From: UBA2991 sp965221735
GTDB lineage: Bacteria; Chloroflexota; Dehalococcoidia; Tepidiformales; Tepidiformaceae
Length of the DNA: 64,000 nt
Direction: 5' to 3'
Assembly: GCA_965221735.1 (NCBI GenBank)
Contig: OZ244910.1
Location: forward strand, 2,356,001-2,420,000
A program made the translations under genes and the position numbers. Below the pieces are notes generated by a model, which saw nothing but the letters and a program-made list of their open reading frames with translations, was not told where the DNA came from and did not search any database. Shown piece by piece: positions 17,304-28,888 of the stretch; the first letter of the stretch is position 1, and every line of letters begins with the position of its first letter.

Positions 17304-17472
17304 CTAGGGAGTACGCCCGGCCGGCAAGACACCCCGTAACGGTGTTACGGAGTGCGGCAGGGACGATCCCAGGTCGATCGCCTCGAGTTTCGATTCGAGG
17401 TGTTCCTGAAGGCCTCCAGGCGGCCTTCTTCCGTCCGCTATTCAGCTCTTAAAGGCCGTGCCGGCCCAAGGG
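17304..17472 (+). other. 16S to tRNA-Ile spacer with three hairpins
   Basis: The spacer has three inverted repeats: CCGTAAC-GGT-GTTACGG (17334-17350), CCTCGA...TCGAGG (about 17382-17401) and GAAGGCC-TCCAGGC-GGCCTTC (17408-17428). The last is followed by a short pyrimidine run and then a boxA-like AGCTCTTAAA, just before tRNA-Ile. They probably serve processing and antitermination. No open reading frame is evident. Confidence 0.6.
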
Positions 17473-17549
17473 GGGCCATTAGCTCAGCTGGTTAGAGCGC
17501 AGTCCTGATAAGACTGAGGTCTCTGGTTCGAGTCCAGAATGGCCCACCA
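17473..17549 (+). tRNA. tRNA-Ile (anticodon GAT)
   Basis: A 77-base cloverleaf lies between 16S and 23S. Acceptor GGGCCAT pairs with ATGGCCC, the anticodon loop is CTGATAA, the T-loop is TTCGAGT, and the CCA end is encoded. This is the usual first tRNA of bacterial rRNA spacers. Confidence 0.98.
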
Positions 17550-17567
17550 CTCTGGCGCCGGGCGCAA

Positions 17568-17643
17568 GGGGCCGTAGCTCAGCTGGGAGAGCGCCGCCTT
17601 TGCAAGGCGGAAGTCGGGAGTTCGAGTCTCCTCGGCTCCACCA
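17568..17643 (+). tRNA. tRNA-Ala (anticodon TGC)
   Basis: A 76-base cloverleaf begins 18 bases after tRNA-Ile. Acceptor GGGGCCG pairs with CGGCTCC (one G-T pair), the anticodon loop is TTTGCAA, the T-loop is TTCGAGT, and CCA is encoded. The Ile-Ala pair in the 16S-23S spacer is the classic bacterial arrangement. Confidence 0.98.
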
Positions 17644-17671
17644 CCTTCCCCTTGGGGACACGGCAAGAGCA

Positions 17672-17718
17672 GGCTTCGCACTCGGAGAGCGCCACTGGCG
17701 CTCTCCGGCGACGAAGCC
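17672..17718 (+). other. Long hairpin in the tRNA-Ala to 23S spacer
   Basis: GGCTTCG (17672-17678) pairs with CGAAGCC (17712-17718). Inside these, GGAGAGCGCC (17684-17693) pairs with GGCGCTCTCC (17697-17706) around an ACT loop, with a five-by-five internal loop between the two stems. It may be a processing signal for the downstream end of the tRNA section or an RNase III site. Confidence 0.6.
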
Positions 17719-17738
17719 GGGTACGGATCTTCACAACT

Positions 17739-17831
17739 GAAGAGCGATGAAACTGCGAACGGGTTCGCTGCGTTCCTTTCGGGGAGTGCGGCGGAGCCGG
17801 GAAGAGATTCATGCGTGCGAGCCTTAATTGA

Positions 17832-17839
<8 letters not shown>
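17739..17839 (+). other. 5' strand of the pre-23S processing stem
   Basis: Two segments here are complementary to sequence after the 23S gene. GATTCATGCG...AATTGAGGTCAAGC (17806-17839) pairs with 20775-20805 over about 30 bases with few mismatches. GAGCGATGAAAC (near 17742) pairs with GTTTCATCGCTC at 20812-20823. Together they form the long helix that brings the 23S ends together for RNase III-type cleavage. Confidence 0.75.
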
Positions 17840-20774
<2,935 letters not shown>

Positions 20775-20782
<8 letters not shown>

Positions 20783-20823
20783 TCAATTGAGGCTCGCCAT
20801 GAATCGACGCGGTTTCATCGCTC
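20775..20823 (+). other. 3' strand of the pre-23S processing stem
   Basis: GCTTGACCTCAATTGAGGCTCGCCATGAATC (split here: GCTTGACCTCAATTGAGG then CTCGCCATGAATC) and GTTTCATCGCTC complement 17806-17839 and the segment near 17742. The stem occupies most of the 72 bases between the 23S end and tRNA-fMet, leaving no room for a 5S gene. Confidence 0.75.
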
Positions 20824-20854
20824 CTCAGTGCGAAGGTCCTGCAAGGGCCATCGG

Positions 20855-20929
<75 letters not shown>

Positions 20930-20940
20930 AGACCACACCG

Positions 20941-20972
20941 AAGGGCCTCCCGATTCATCCCGGGAGGCCCTT
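20941..20972 (+). terminator. Terminator of the rRNA operon
   Basis: AAGGGCCTCCCG and CGGGAGGCCCTT form a perfect twelve-pair stem around ATTCATCC, 12 bases after tRNA-fMet, followed by CTGCTTGT. The U-tract is short, but the strength and place of the stem fit an intrinsic terminator. It also lies 31 bases from the end of the convergent polyphosphate kinase gene and may serve both. Confidence 0.75.
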
Positions 20973-21003
20973 CTGCTTGTCAGCGAAAGGAGGGGACGCC
21001 GGC

Positions 21004-21873
21004 CTACTGCTCGAGCAGGTCCAGGATGCGGCGGCGCTCGGCAGGGTCGATGGGCTCGACCTGGGGGAGCTGGGGGTCCATGGCGCGGAGGGTGTCCGCG
21101 ATGATGCCGGCGACGATGAGGCGCATGTAGGGCTTGTTGTCGGCGGGGATGGCGAACCACGGGGCCCAGGGCCGGGAGGTGGCGTTCAGGGCGCACTCGT
21201 AGGCGTCGAGGTAGGCGTCCCAGTGGTTGCGGTCGCGCACGTCGGACATGGAGAACTTCCACTGCTTCTCACGTCCCTCGACACGGGAACGGAGCCGCTT
21301 CGCCTGCTCCTTGCGGGAGACGTTGAGCCAGAACTTGAGGACGGTAGTGCCATTGCGGGCGAGGTGGGCTTCGTGGTCGCGGATGGAGGTGAGCCGCCCC
21401 TCCCAGAGGTCGTCGAGGTCGTCGATCGGAGGCAGACGCTGGGGCTTGAGGAACTCGGGGTGGACGCGGACGACGAGCACCTCCTCGTAGTAGCTGCGGT
21501 TGAAGACGCCGAGGCGTCCGCGCTGGGGAAGGACCCGGTTGGTGCGCCAGAGGAAGTCGTGGTCGAGGTCGAGGGAGGATGGTTCGGCAAAGGCGGTGAC
21601 CTGGAGTCCGGCGGGGTTCACGCCGCGGAAGACTGCCCGGACGGTACTGTCCTTCCCGGCGGCGTCGAGGGCCTGGAAGATGAGCAGAAGTGAGCGGCTG
21701 TCTTCGACGAAGAGGCGGTACTGGAGGTCGTCGATCTCCTTGATGACCTCGCCGAGTTGCCTGCGGAGCTCCTTCTTGGCAGGGGGGGCGGCGGCAGGAG
21801 CGGTGGGGTGCGCGCGAACGTCGAAGGAGCCATCGAAGGGAACGGACCAGCGGCTGGGTGGGGGGGTGAACAC
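21004..21873 (-). CDS. ppk2: Polyphosphate kinase 2 family protein (PPK2, probably class III-like)
   Basis: Transfers phosphate between polyphosphate and nucleotides. The 289-residue protein has Walker A in QALDAAGKDST (about 68-77). The Walker B-like signature is GVFNRSYYEEVLV (about 122-134), and the lid region carries RLRSRVEGREKQWKFS. The GVFNRSYYE form and the upstream FRGVNPAGLQV resemble the AMP/ADP-phosphorylating PPK2 class rather than the PPK2 class I GTP-making enzymes; the class call is inference. The start is GTG at 21873 with GAGGAG before it. It converges on the rRNA operon terminator and stands alone. Confidence 0.9.
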   Translation of the reverse strand: MFTPPPSRWSVPFDGSFDVRAHPTAPAAAPPAKKELRRQLGEVIKEIDDLQYRLFVEDSRSLLLIFQALDAAGKDSTVRAVFRGVNPAGLQVTAFAEPSSLDLDHDFLWRTNRVLPQRGRLGVFNRSYYEEVLVVRVHPEFLKPQRLPPIDDLDDLWEGRLTSIRDHEAHLARNGTTVLKFWLNVSRKEQAKRLRSRVEGREKQWKFSMSDVRDRNHWDAYLDAYECALNATSRPWAPWFAIPADNKPYMRLIVAGIIADTLRAMDPQLPQVEPIDPAERRRILDLLEQ

Positions 21874-21926
21874 GGGGGCTCCTCGGCTTCTACAGGGCGC
21901 AAGTCTATGGGGTCTGACCGGACACG

Positions 21927-23687
21927 TTAGCCCTCCGCCGACTCCGTGACCACGGGGAGGGTGATGTGCGATGGCCTGTCGGTGTCGTGAAAGACCTGCT
22001 GGACGGCCACACGCACGTCCTCGGGACCGGCGAATTCGGGCCGGACCTTCGAGTTGGCGTTGCGGCTGAAGCGGGGGAAGTTGCTGCTGCTGATCTCGAG
22101 CCGGAGGGCATGCCCCTGCTTGAAGGTGTAGGCGACGTCCCAGAGGTCGATGGTGAGCTTCGTGGGCCGGCCGGGCTCGAGGAACTCGGCCTCCTCGAAG
22201 GAGTTACGGAAGCGGGCGCGCAGGATGCCGTCGGCGACGACGGCGCAGTAGCCGGCGGGCTCGACATCGACGAGCTTGCCGGTGAAGTCGGTGTCGGGCG
22301 CGCTGCTGGCGATCCAGAGGTCGACGGTGATGTTGCCGGCGATGGTGAGGGGCTCCAGCAGGCGAGGGGAGGTGTACACGAGCACGTCGTCGCGGGTTTC
22401 CACCTCGGACTGGTCGCGAACGCCGCCGGGGCCCGTCACGGTGGCGAAGACGCGGCCGCCGATGGTTGGGACGGGGTCCTCGGGGTCGTAGCGGTAGCTG
22501 TCGGGCACCTGGGAGCCGGGGGGCTCGGCCGAGAGGGCGCCGTCGCCGAGGCGGGTGTTGGCGTGGCCTCCGCTGTGCAGGTAGTAGCGGGCAGGCGTGC
22601 TGGGAGGCGGCCAGGTGTCCGTCTCCTTCCACTCGTTCCTGTCGCCCATGAGGAACCAACGGGCGCGGGGCTGCGACATGAGCGCGGTGTCCTCGCCCTT
22701 GAGCCAGTGATCGAACCACTGCAGGAGGATGTCGCTCACGACGGCGACACCGCTCAGGGCGCGCCCGCCGAACTCCCGGTCGCCGGCGCGGGAGAGGTTG
22801 TAGCCCATGTAGGAGTTGTGGTCCCAGGGGCCAATGATGAAGCGGTGCGTGTCGCGGATGCGCTCGTCGGGGTGCTGCTGGAGGCCGAGGTTGAGGCCGA
22901 GGTGCCCCTTCAGGAACTGGTCGTACCAGCCGGCGATGTGCATGACCGGCACCTGGATCAGGTCGGCGCGGGCGTCGAGCTTCTTCCAGTAGTCGTCGTA
23001 GCTGTCGTGATCGATGAAGTCGTGCCAGTAGGGGAGGATGTCGCGCTCGCGCAGGACGGGGGCTTCGCTAAGGGGCATCGTGCGGAGGAAGGCGGCGCGG
23101 TCGGCGGCGCTTGCAGCCATCTGGCGGCGGAGCTCGCGCTGGCGGTCGGGGTCGACGCCCATGCGCATCATGGCGGGGAGGGCGCGGCCCTGGGTGTAGC
23201 CGAGGTTGAAGCTGAGCTCGAGCGCGCCACCGCTGTAGACCCAGCCGTCGTGGAGGTTGGCGGCGGTGAGGTAGGCCATGGCGGCCTCGAGGTGGGGGGG
23301 CGCGGCGGCGGCGGCCTGGAGGGTGGTGACGCCCATGTAGGAGGAGCCGTAGACGCCGACCTTGCCGTTGCTCCAGGGCTGGACGGCGGCCCACTCGATG
23401 GTGTCGTAGCCGTCGTCACGCTCATCGCCGTAGAGGGTCATGACACCCTCGGACTGGAAGCAGCCGCGGCAGTCCTGGACGACCACTGCATAGCCGTGCT
23501 CGGCGGCGACCACGGGGTTCACCATCTGGCTGCCGATGTTCTGGGCAACGGACTTGTCGTAGGGAATGCGGTGGACGAGGACGGGGTACTGCTCGTCGTC
23601 GTTGGGGCGGTAGATGTCGGCCGCGAGGCGGACGCCGTCGCGCATGGGGACCATGACGTTGCGTTCGACGAGGACTTGCGCGGTCAT
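21927..23687 (-). CDS. CocE/NonD family hydrolase (X-Pro dipeptidyl-peptidase S15 type)
   Basis: A 586-residue serine hydrolase of the cocaine esterase / alpha-amino-acid ester hydrolase type. The nucleophile elbow is GVYGSSYMG with Ser116 the likely nucleophile. IPYDKS near 41-46 supplies the oxyanion-hole tyrosine, and HIAGWYDQFLKG is the helical-domain/Asp region. The C-terminal half is the jelly-roll domain of the family (the segment NITVDLWIASSAPDTDFTGKL, followed by RLEISSSNFPRFSRN). No signal peptide is visible, so it is probably cytoplasmic. Its ATG overlaps the SDR stop, so it follows the SDR gene in one transcript. The substrate is unknown. Confidence 0.88.
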   Translation of the reverse strand: MTAQVLVERNVMVPMRDGVRLAADIYRPNDDEQYPVLVHRIPYDKSVAQNIGSQMVNPVVAAEHGYAVVVQDCRGCFQSEGVMTLYGDERDDGYDTIEWAAVQPWSNGKVGVYGSSYMGVTTLQAAAAAPPHLEAAMAYLTAANLHDGWVYSGGALELSFNLGYTQGRALPAMMRMGVDPDRQRELRRQMAASAADRAAFLRTMPLSEAPVLRERDILPYWHDFIDHDSYDDYWKKLDARADLIQVPVMHIAGWYDQFLKGHLGLNLGLQQHPDERIRDTHRFIIGPWDHNSYMGYNLSRAGDREFGGRALSGVAVVSDILLQWFDHWLKGEDTALMSQPRARWFLMGDRNEWKETDTWPPPSTPARYYLHSGGHANTRLGDGALSAEPPGSQVPDSYRYDPEDPVPTIGGRVFATVTGPGGVRDQSEVETRDDVLVYTSPRLLEPLTIAGNITVDLWIASSAPDTDFTGKLVDVEPAGYCAVVADGILRARFRNSFEEAEFLEPGRPTKLTIDLWDVAYTFKQGHALRLEISSSNFPRFSRNANSKVRPEFAGPEDVRVAVQQVFHDTDRPSHITLPVVTESAEG

Positions 23688-24433
23688 CAGGCCTGTGTCC
23701 CTCCGTCGATGACGAGCTGGATGCCGGTGACGAAGGAGGCTTCGTCGGAGGCGAGGTAGAGAGCGCCGTAGGCGATATCGATGGGCTGGCCGAGGCGGCC
23801 GATGGGGATGCGGTTGGCGATGTCGAGGTGCCGCCCGTGGGTGCCCTCGCGCAACATGGGCGTGTTGATCGACCCGGGATGGATGATGTTCACGCGGATC
23901 TTCTCGGGGGCGTACTGGAGAGCGGCGGAGCGGGTGATAAGCGCGAGGGCGGCCTTGGCGGCGGAGTAGGCGGCGCTGCTGGTGGCGCCGTGCATCGCGA
24001 GGGTGGAGCCGACGTTGATGATGGAGCCGCCGCCGGCGCGGCGCATCTCGGGGATGGCGGCGCGCATGCCCAGGAAGCCGGCCTTGCAGTTGACGTCGAA
24101 GAGGTCGTTCCAGTTCTCGGGGGTGATGTCCTCGATGCCCCCCTCACCACGCCAGATGGCGGCGTTGTTCACGAGGACGTCGAGCTTGCCGAACCGGTCG
24201 ACGGCGTGGGCGACGGCTTCCTTCCAGCCGTCCGCCTGGGTTGTATCGAGACGGACGAACTCGGCGGCGCCGCCGGACTCGGCAATCTCGGCGGCGACCT
24301 TCGTGCCCTCGTCGACGCGCACGTCGGCCACGATGACGGAGGCGCCTTCGGCGCTGAAGAGCCGGGCCTCGGCCTCACCCTGTCCGCGCGCGGAGCCCGT
24401 GACGAGCGCGACCTTTCCGTCCAGCCTTCCCAC
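23687..24433 (-). CDS. SDR family NAD(P)-dependent oxidoreductase
   Basis: Classical short-chain dehydrogenase of 248 residues. TGSARGQG (12-19) is the cofactor motif, NNAA lies near 89-92, and the catalytic set is Ser143, Tyr156 and Lys160 (AYSAAK). The N-terminal GRLDGKVALVTGSARGQG form is common in steroid- and alcohol-type SDRs. I chose GTG at 24433 because GGAGG lies 5-6 bases before it and the protein then starts just before the first beta-strand; the open frame itself extends further upstream. It is coupled by a one-base overlap to the CocE-type hydrolase, which suggests a common substrate pathway. It is divergent from the next gene. Confidence 0.92.
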   Translation of the reverse strand: MGRLDGKVALVTGSARGQGEAEARLFSAEGASVIVADVRVDEGTKVAAEIAESGGAAEFVRLDTTQADGWKEAVAHAVDRFGKLDVLVNNAAIWRGEGGIEDITPENWNDLFDVNCKAGFLGMRAAIPEMRRAGGGSIINVGSTLAMHGATSSAAYSAAKAALALITRSAALQYAPEKIRVNIIHPGSINTPMLREGTHGRHLDIANRIPIGRLGQPIDIAYGALYLASDEASFVTGIQLVIDGGTQA

Positions 24434-24488
24434 ATCGCCCTCCGGCCGGTCTTCGGCGGGCGGTAGTCTATCGCGCCAGGAGGTCCGC

Positions 24489-24917
24489 ATGACCAGAGCA
24501 GGGGAGCAGCCGCGCATCTGGCTGGGGGATGGGGGACAGCTCGGCATCCCGGACCTCACAGTGGCGGGCTGGGAGCGGCTTTCGACGCCGGACTACGCCG
24601 TCCTCTTCCGGAAGGAAGGGGCGTCGGCGTTCGCGGTACGCGTGCGGGGTTCCGCGGAGACGGACGACGTGCCCGACCGCTGGAAGCGGGTTCACGACGT
24701 TCCGCTGGAGGCGGTCACCACGACCCCGAGACCATTCGAGGGGTACGAGGCGGTCGAACACGAGGCGCCGTGCGAGGAGTCGGACCTGCTGCGGACGCTG
24801 GTGGTGCGGACGGAGTCGCACCTGATCGACATCGGACAGCTCGCGGCGATCGAAAGCGACAACCGGGCGGAGTTCGAGGCGTTTCTGGCCAGGACGCGGC
24901 TGAAGCGAGCCGAGTAG
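24489..24917 (+). CDS. Conserved-looking protein of unknown function
   Basis: A 142-residue protein I do not recognise, starting at an ATG with a strong AGGAGGT 5 bases upstream. It is rich in charged residues and mixed strand/helix segments (DYAVLFRKEGASAFAVRVRG, LRTLVVRTESHLIDIGQL) and has no signal peptide, membrane span or cysteine cluster; there is one Cys. It lies alone between the divergent SDR gene (55-base gap) and the convergent CoA-transferase (12-base gap). The clear ribosome binding site supports a real gene. Confidence 0.75.
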   Translation: MTRAGEQPRIWLGDGGQLGIPDLTVAGWERLSTPDYAVLFRKEGASAFAVRVRGSAETDDVPDRWKRVHDVPLEAVTTTPRPFEGYEAVEHEAPCEESDLLRTLVVRTESHLIDIGQLAAIESDNRAEFEAFLARTRLKRAE

Positions 24918-24929
24918 CAGGTCGCAGGG

Positions 24930-26135
24930 CTAACCGGTTTCGAGTTCGCCGAAGACCTCGTGGTTGTGCTCGCCGAGGCGGGGAGCGGGGCGGCGGAACT
25001 CGACCGGCGTGGCGGTGAAGCGGTAGCCGGCGCGGGGGTAGCGGGCGGGGTCGGGGGAGCCGGGGACGGGCGCCTCGACAAAGAAGCCGCGGTCGTCCCA
25101 GTGGGGGTCGTCGAGGTTCTCCTCGGGCCAGCGGACGATACCCCAGGGGAGGTGCATGGACTGGCCACGCCGGTACAACTCCTCGGCGGGCCGGGTGGCG
25201 ACGAAGTCCCGGATGACCTCGCCGACGTGGCGGTTGGCGGCGGCGGCATCGCCCTCGCCGTCGTAGAGGGCGCGGCTATAGACAGGGTCGTGGAGGTCCT
25301 GGGCGGCATCGTGTTCGTCGAGCCACTCGAGGAGGAGGAGATAGAGGTGCTTCCGGCGGGGGACGCCGCCACCGAGGATCTGCATGTAGTGGCCGTCGCC
25401 GCTGAGGAACTGGGACGGAGGGGTGGGGTCGGCGGCGGAGTGGCGGCCGGTCTGGCGCTGGTTGATGCGGCGGCGGTACTCCCAGCTCTCGAAGGCCCCC
25501 TCGGTGGTGCAGGCGACGGCCTCGTGGATGGAGACATCGATGAGCTGGCCCCGGCCGGTGAGGGTGCGCTGCAGGAGGGCGGCGACGATGCCAGCGACGG
25601 CGTACTCGCCCGCCATCCAGAAGGAGTGCTCGCCGTCGGCACGGATGGGGGGCAGGTCGTGGTCGCTGTAGCCGGTGCTCATGGGTGGACCCCCGAGCGC
25701 CATGCTGACGAGGTCGCTCGTGGTCCAGTCGCGGCGGGGGCCGGTGAGGCCAAAGGGCGTGATCGCGCACCACACGAGACCGGGCGAGTCACCTGCGAGC
25801 GTCTCGTGGCCGAGACCAAGCGCATCGAGGGCGCCCGGGGCGGTGCTGTCAACGACGATGTCGGCGCGGGCGACGAGGGCGCGCCAGCGGGCGGCGTCCC
25901 CGGATTCCGCGAGGTTGAGCGTGACGCCGCGCTTGTTCGTGTTGAGGTAGGCGAAGCGCAGGCTGGCGTCCGGGTCGGGGCGGTCATCGACGAAGGGACC
26001 GGTGTGACGGGTACGGGCGCCTTCGGGGGGTTCGACCCGGATCATCTCGACGCCGGCGTCGGCGAGGAGCTTGCCGGCGACCTCGCCACGGTCGCCGATC
26101 TCGAGGGCGGTGAGGCGGGTGAGGGGACCGGGCAT
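24930..26135 (-). CDS. CaiB/BaiF CoA-transferase (class III), member A of pair 1
   Basis: Family III CoA-transferases move CoA between carboxylic acids through an aspartyl-CoA thioester. The 401-residue protein has the N-terminal Rossmann-like half (LTALEIGDRGEVAGKLLADAG, NTNKRGVTLNL) and the GQLIDVSIHEA motif, whose Asp200 is the likely catalytic aspartate. The C-terminal part has the RAGYRFTATPVEFRRPAPRLGEHNHEV segment typical of the family end. Its N-terminus (EIGDRGEVAGKLL) is less like the usual D-x-T/S-x-x-x-AGP than its partner. It shares one base with the next gene upstream (TGATG), so the two are probably made together and may form a heteromer. Confidence 0.9.
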   Translation of the reverse strand: MPGPLTRLTALEIGDRGEVAGKLLADAGVEMIRVEPPEGARTRHTGPFVDDRPDPDASLRFAYLNTNKRGVTLNLAESGDAARWRALVARADIVVDSTAPGALDALGLGHETLAGDSPGLVWCAITPFGLTGPRRDWTTSDLVSMALGGPPMSTGYSDHDLPPIRADGEHSFWMAGEYAVAGIVAALLQRTLTGRGQLIDVSIHEAVACTTEGAFESWEYRRRINQRQTGRHSAADPTPPSQFLSGDGHYMQILGGGVPRRKHLYLLLLEWLDEHDAAQDLHDPVYSRALYDGEGDAAAANRHVGEVIRDFVATRPAEELYRRGQSMHLPWGIVRWPEENLDDPHWDDRGFFVEAPVPGSPDPARYPRAGYRFTATPVEFRRPAPRLGEHNHEVFGELETG

Positions 26136-27367
26136 CAGACGGCCCCCTCGGCGACGAGCTTCTCGTACTCGGCCTCGCCGTAGCCGAGGACATCGGTAGC
26201 CACGTGGCGGGTGTGCTCGCCGAGGAGCGGCGCTCCCCGGTCGAGGCGCCAGCGGGCCCCAGAGAAGCGCATGGGGAGGCCCTCGAAGCGGTGGTCGCCC
26301 AGCTCGGGGTGGGAGGCGACGGGGTAGAAGCCGCGGTCGGCGAGCTGGGGATCGCGCTCCATCCGGTCCTCCATCGTCTGGACCACGCCGGCGGGGACGC
26401 CGCGGGCCTGGAGCGCCTCCATGAGCTCGTGCGGCTCCCGCTCGGGCGTGCAGGACGCGATGGCGACATCGAGGAGGTCCTGGTTGGCGACGCGGGCCTC
26501 GTTGGTGGCGAAGCGTTCGTCGACGGCGAGAGCAGGCAGTCCGAGCTCGGCGCAGAGGGCGCGCCAGGAGGCGTCGTCCTCGACGGCAATGGCGATCCAG
26601 CGGTCGTCTCCGGCACAGGGATAGATGCCGTGGGGCGCGATGGCGGGGAAGCGGGAGCGGTTGCCGATGCGCTCGGAGGGGCGCCCGTTAACCTGGAAAT
26701 CAAGCATGTGGAGGCCCTGGATCAGCATCCCGGTCTCGACCTGCGAAAGGTCGACGTGCTGGCCCTCGCCGGTCCGGGAGCGGTGGTAGAGGGCCATGAG
26801 GGCGGCGACGGCGGCGTAGTAGCCGGCGGTGTGGTCGAGATAGGAGAAGCCCCAGCCGGCGGGAGGCTGATCGGGGAGGCCGGAGACGGCGGTGCAGCCG
26901 GAGACAGCCTGGGCGGTGGGTCCCCAGGTCACGTAGGAGGTGTCGCGGCCGGCGTGGCCGTAGCCGGACACGGACAGGTAGACGATGTCGGGGCGGAGCT
27001 CGCGGAGGCGCTCGTAGGGGAAGCCCATGCGGGCGAAAGCGCCGGGGCTGAAGTTCTCGACCACGAGGTCGGAAACGCTGATGAGGCGCTCGACAAGCTC
27101 GCGCCCGCGAGGGTGGCCGAGGTTGGCGGTGATGCTGAGCTTGTTGCGGTTGAAGTTGTTGTGCATGCCGCGGCGGTTCGGACCGGGCTGGCCGGGCTGG
27201 AGGCGGACGGTGTCGAGGTGGTCCTCGTTCTCGACCTTGATCACCTCGGCGCCGAGGTCGGCGAGGATGCGGGTGGACTGGGGGCCGGCGACGATCCAGG
27301 AGAAGTCGCAGACGCGGATGCCCTCGAGGGGGAGGGGTGCGGCGGCGGGGTCGGCTGGCGCAGTCAT
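26135..27367 (-). CDS. CaiB/BaiF CoA-transferase (class III), member B of pair 1
   Basis: A 410-residue class III CoA-transferase with the classic start GIRVCDFSWIVAGPQSTRILADLGAEVIKVE, NKLSITANL, ENFSPGAFARMG and GQHVDLSQVE with the likely catalytic Asp206. The C-terminal ALQARGVPAGVVQTMEDR is also typical. It is first in a two-gene transcript with member A. TACCAT lies 20 bases before the ATG as a possible -10. Possible partners are short or aromatic acids, formate/oxalate or carnitine-like compounds; the sequence does not decide. Confidence 0.92.
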   Translation of the reverse strand: MTAPADPAAAPLPLEGIRVCDFSWIVAGPQSTRILADLGAEVIKVENEDHLDTVRLQPGQPGPNRRGMHNNFNRNKLSITANLGHPRGRELVERLISVSDLVVENFSPGAFARMGFPYERLRELRPDIVYLSVSGYGHAGRDTSYVTWGPTAQAVSGCTAVSGLPDQPPAGWGFSYLDHTAGYYAAVAALMALYHRSRTGEGQHVDLSQVETGMLIQGLHMLDFQVNGRPSERIGNRSRFPAIAPHGIYPCAGDDRWIAIAVEDDASWRALCAELGLPALAVDERFATNEARVANQDLLDVAIASCTPEREPHELMEALQARGVPAGVVQTMEDRMERDPQLADRGFYPVASHPELGDHRFEGLPMRFSGARWRLDRGAPLLGEHTRHVATDVLGYGEAEYEKLVAEGAV

Positions 27368-27483
27368 GGTCGTGCCCGGGCGGGGGCATGGTACGCGCTG
27401 GAGGGGTCGCGCGGTTTGCCCGCCGCCAGCGCGGCGCGTACGTTGACGTTCGCGAGAGCGTCAGAAGAGCCGCGCTCGCGCCG

Positions 27484-28854
27484 GTGGTGGGATTGGCACG
27501 AGCGACTGAGCGCGGCGCACGGACGGGTTCCGCACGACGGGCTGGGGGAGGCCTCAGCCTGCAAACCTTCGCAGCCTTCCAGCTGCGCGACTTCCGGCTG
27601 CTGTGGTTCAACAACTTCAGCTACGCGCTGGTGCAGGGAATCCTGCGGTTCGCCTTCCCGTGGCTGGTAATCGAGGCGCTGCTGGCCCGGGACTTCTTCC
27701 TGGGGGCGGTGAGCTTCGCGCTGGGCGTGCCGGTGCTCTTTCTCGCGCTTCCCGTGGGCGTGCTCTCCGACCGCTGGGACAGACGGATGCTGCTGTTCGT
27801 GAGCCAGTTCCTGGTGCTGGGCGCATCGCTGCTCACGGCCGCCCTGATCTGGATGGACGTGATGTCGGTGGCGTGGGCGATGGTGATGGCGCTCTTCGCG
27901 GGCGTGGGCATCGCGGTGGGGCAGCCCGTCCGGCAAGCGCTCATTCCCGCCGTCGTTCCTTCCGAACGGCTCATGAACGCGATCACGCTGAACAGCCTCG
28001 GGCAGAACGTCTCGCAGATCGCAGGGCCCGCACTCGGGGGCGCCGCCATCGCGCTCTGGGGGATCGGCGGGAGCTTCGGCCTCCAGGCGATCCTCGTCGG
28101 CGCTGGGGTTTTCTTCATCATTCCCCTGCGAATCCCGGCGAGGGCGCCTGCCGTTCCGGCAGCTGAGGTTGCGCTGGCCACCCCTTCCCCCCTCCGCGTG
28201 ATGCTGAGCGACATCTTCGAGGGCTTCCGCTTCATCAGCTTCGGAAACGCGCAGATCCGGGTGTTGTTCATCCTGCTGTTGCTCTCGGCGCTCGTGATCA
28301 TGGGTCCGTGGCAGACCCTGCTCCCGCGCATCGGGCAGGAGCAGCTCGGACAGGGCGCCTTCTGGACGAGCATGCTGTTCGCCTTCATGGGGGTGGGCAC
28401 GATTGTCAGCTCGCTCATCCTCGCCTCTATCCCGAGGATCGCGAACGCAGGCGGCTGGTTCAGCTCCACGCTCGTCATCGGAGGGAGCCTGGCGGTCGGC
28501 ATCGGGCTCTCGGACAGCTATCCCCTGACCGTCCTGTTCATGGTGCTCAGCGGATTCAACGCGGGGTTCTTCATGAACCTGAACCTGACGCTGATCCAGT
28601 CGCACACGCCGGGCGCCGTGATGGGGCGGGTGATGGCGATCTACACGCTGATGCTGCAGGGGGGTTCGCCGTTCGGCGGATTGCTGGCGGGTGTCGGCGC
28701 CGAGTGGATCACGGCGGGCGGCTGGTTCGCGCTCTGCGGCGGGGCGATTGCGGCGGTGGCGCTGGTGTTCCTGATCACGCAGCCGGGCCTGCGGCGGATG
28801 CCCTCGCACCCGGAGACCCCCGCCGCCGCGTCGGCAGACGCCGGATCGGGGTAG
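27484..28854 (+). CDS. MFS transporter, exporter type (copy 1)
   Basis: A major facilitator with about twelve membrane segments, close to the EntS/MFS_3 type exporters. Hallmarks are SLQTFAAFQLRDFRLLWFNNFSYALVQG at the N-terminus, the loop 2-3 motif GVLSDRWDRR, and GQPVRQALIPAVVPSERLMNAITLN. The frame opens well upstream; I chose tandem GTG codons at 27484/27487 by matching the length of the paralogue, but no good Shine-Dalgarno is seen, so the start is uncertain by tens of residues. It is followed 34 bases later by a paralogue. Substrate unknown; pumps of this group export siderophores or drugs. Confidence 0.85.
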   Translation: MVGLARATERGARTGSARRAGGGLSLQTFAAFQLRDFRLLWFNNFSYALVQGILRFAFPWLVIEALLARDFFLGAVSFALGVPVLFLALPVGVLSDRWDRRMLLFVSQFLVLGASLLTAALIWMDVMSVAWAMVMALFAGVGIAVGQPVRQALIPAVVPSERLMNAITLNSLGQNVSQIAGPALGGAAIALWGIGGSFGLQAILVGAGVFFIIPLRIPARAPAVPAAEVALATPSPLRVMLSDIFEGFRFISFGNAQIRVLFILLLLSALVIMGPWQTLLPRIGQEQLGQGAFWTSMLFAFMGVGTIVSSLILASIPRIANAGGWFSSTLVIGGSLAVGIGLSDSYPLTVLFMVLSGFNAGFFMNLNLTLIQSHTPGAVMGRVMAIYTLMLQGGSPFGGLLAGVGAEWITAGGWFALCGGAIAAVALVFLITQPGLRRMPSHPETPAAASADAGSG

Positions 28855-28888
28855 CATCGGCCCGCGGCCACGCAGCGGAGGGGTTCCG

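Noticed and set aside
20783..20854. Possible 5S rRNA after 23S
   Set aside because: The gap is only 72 bases, mostly the 3' strand of the pre-23S stem; no 5S-like sequence is present.
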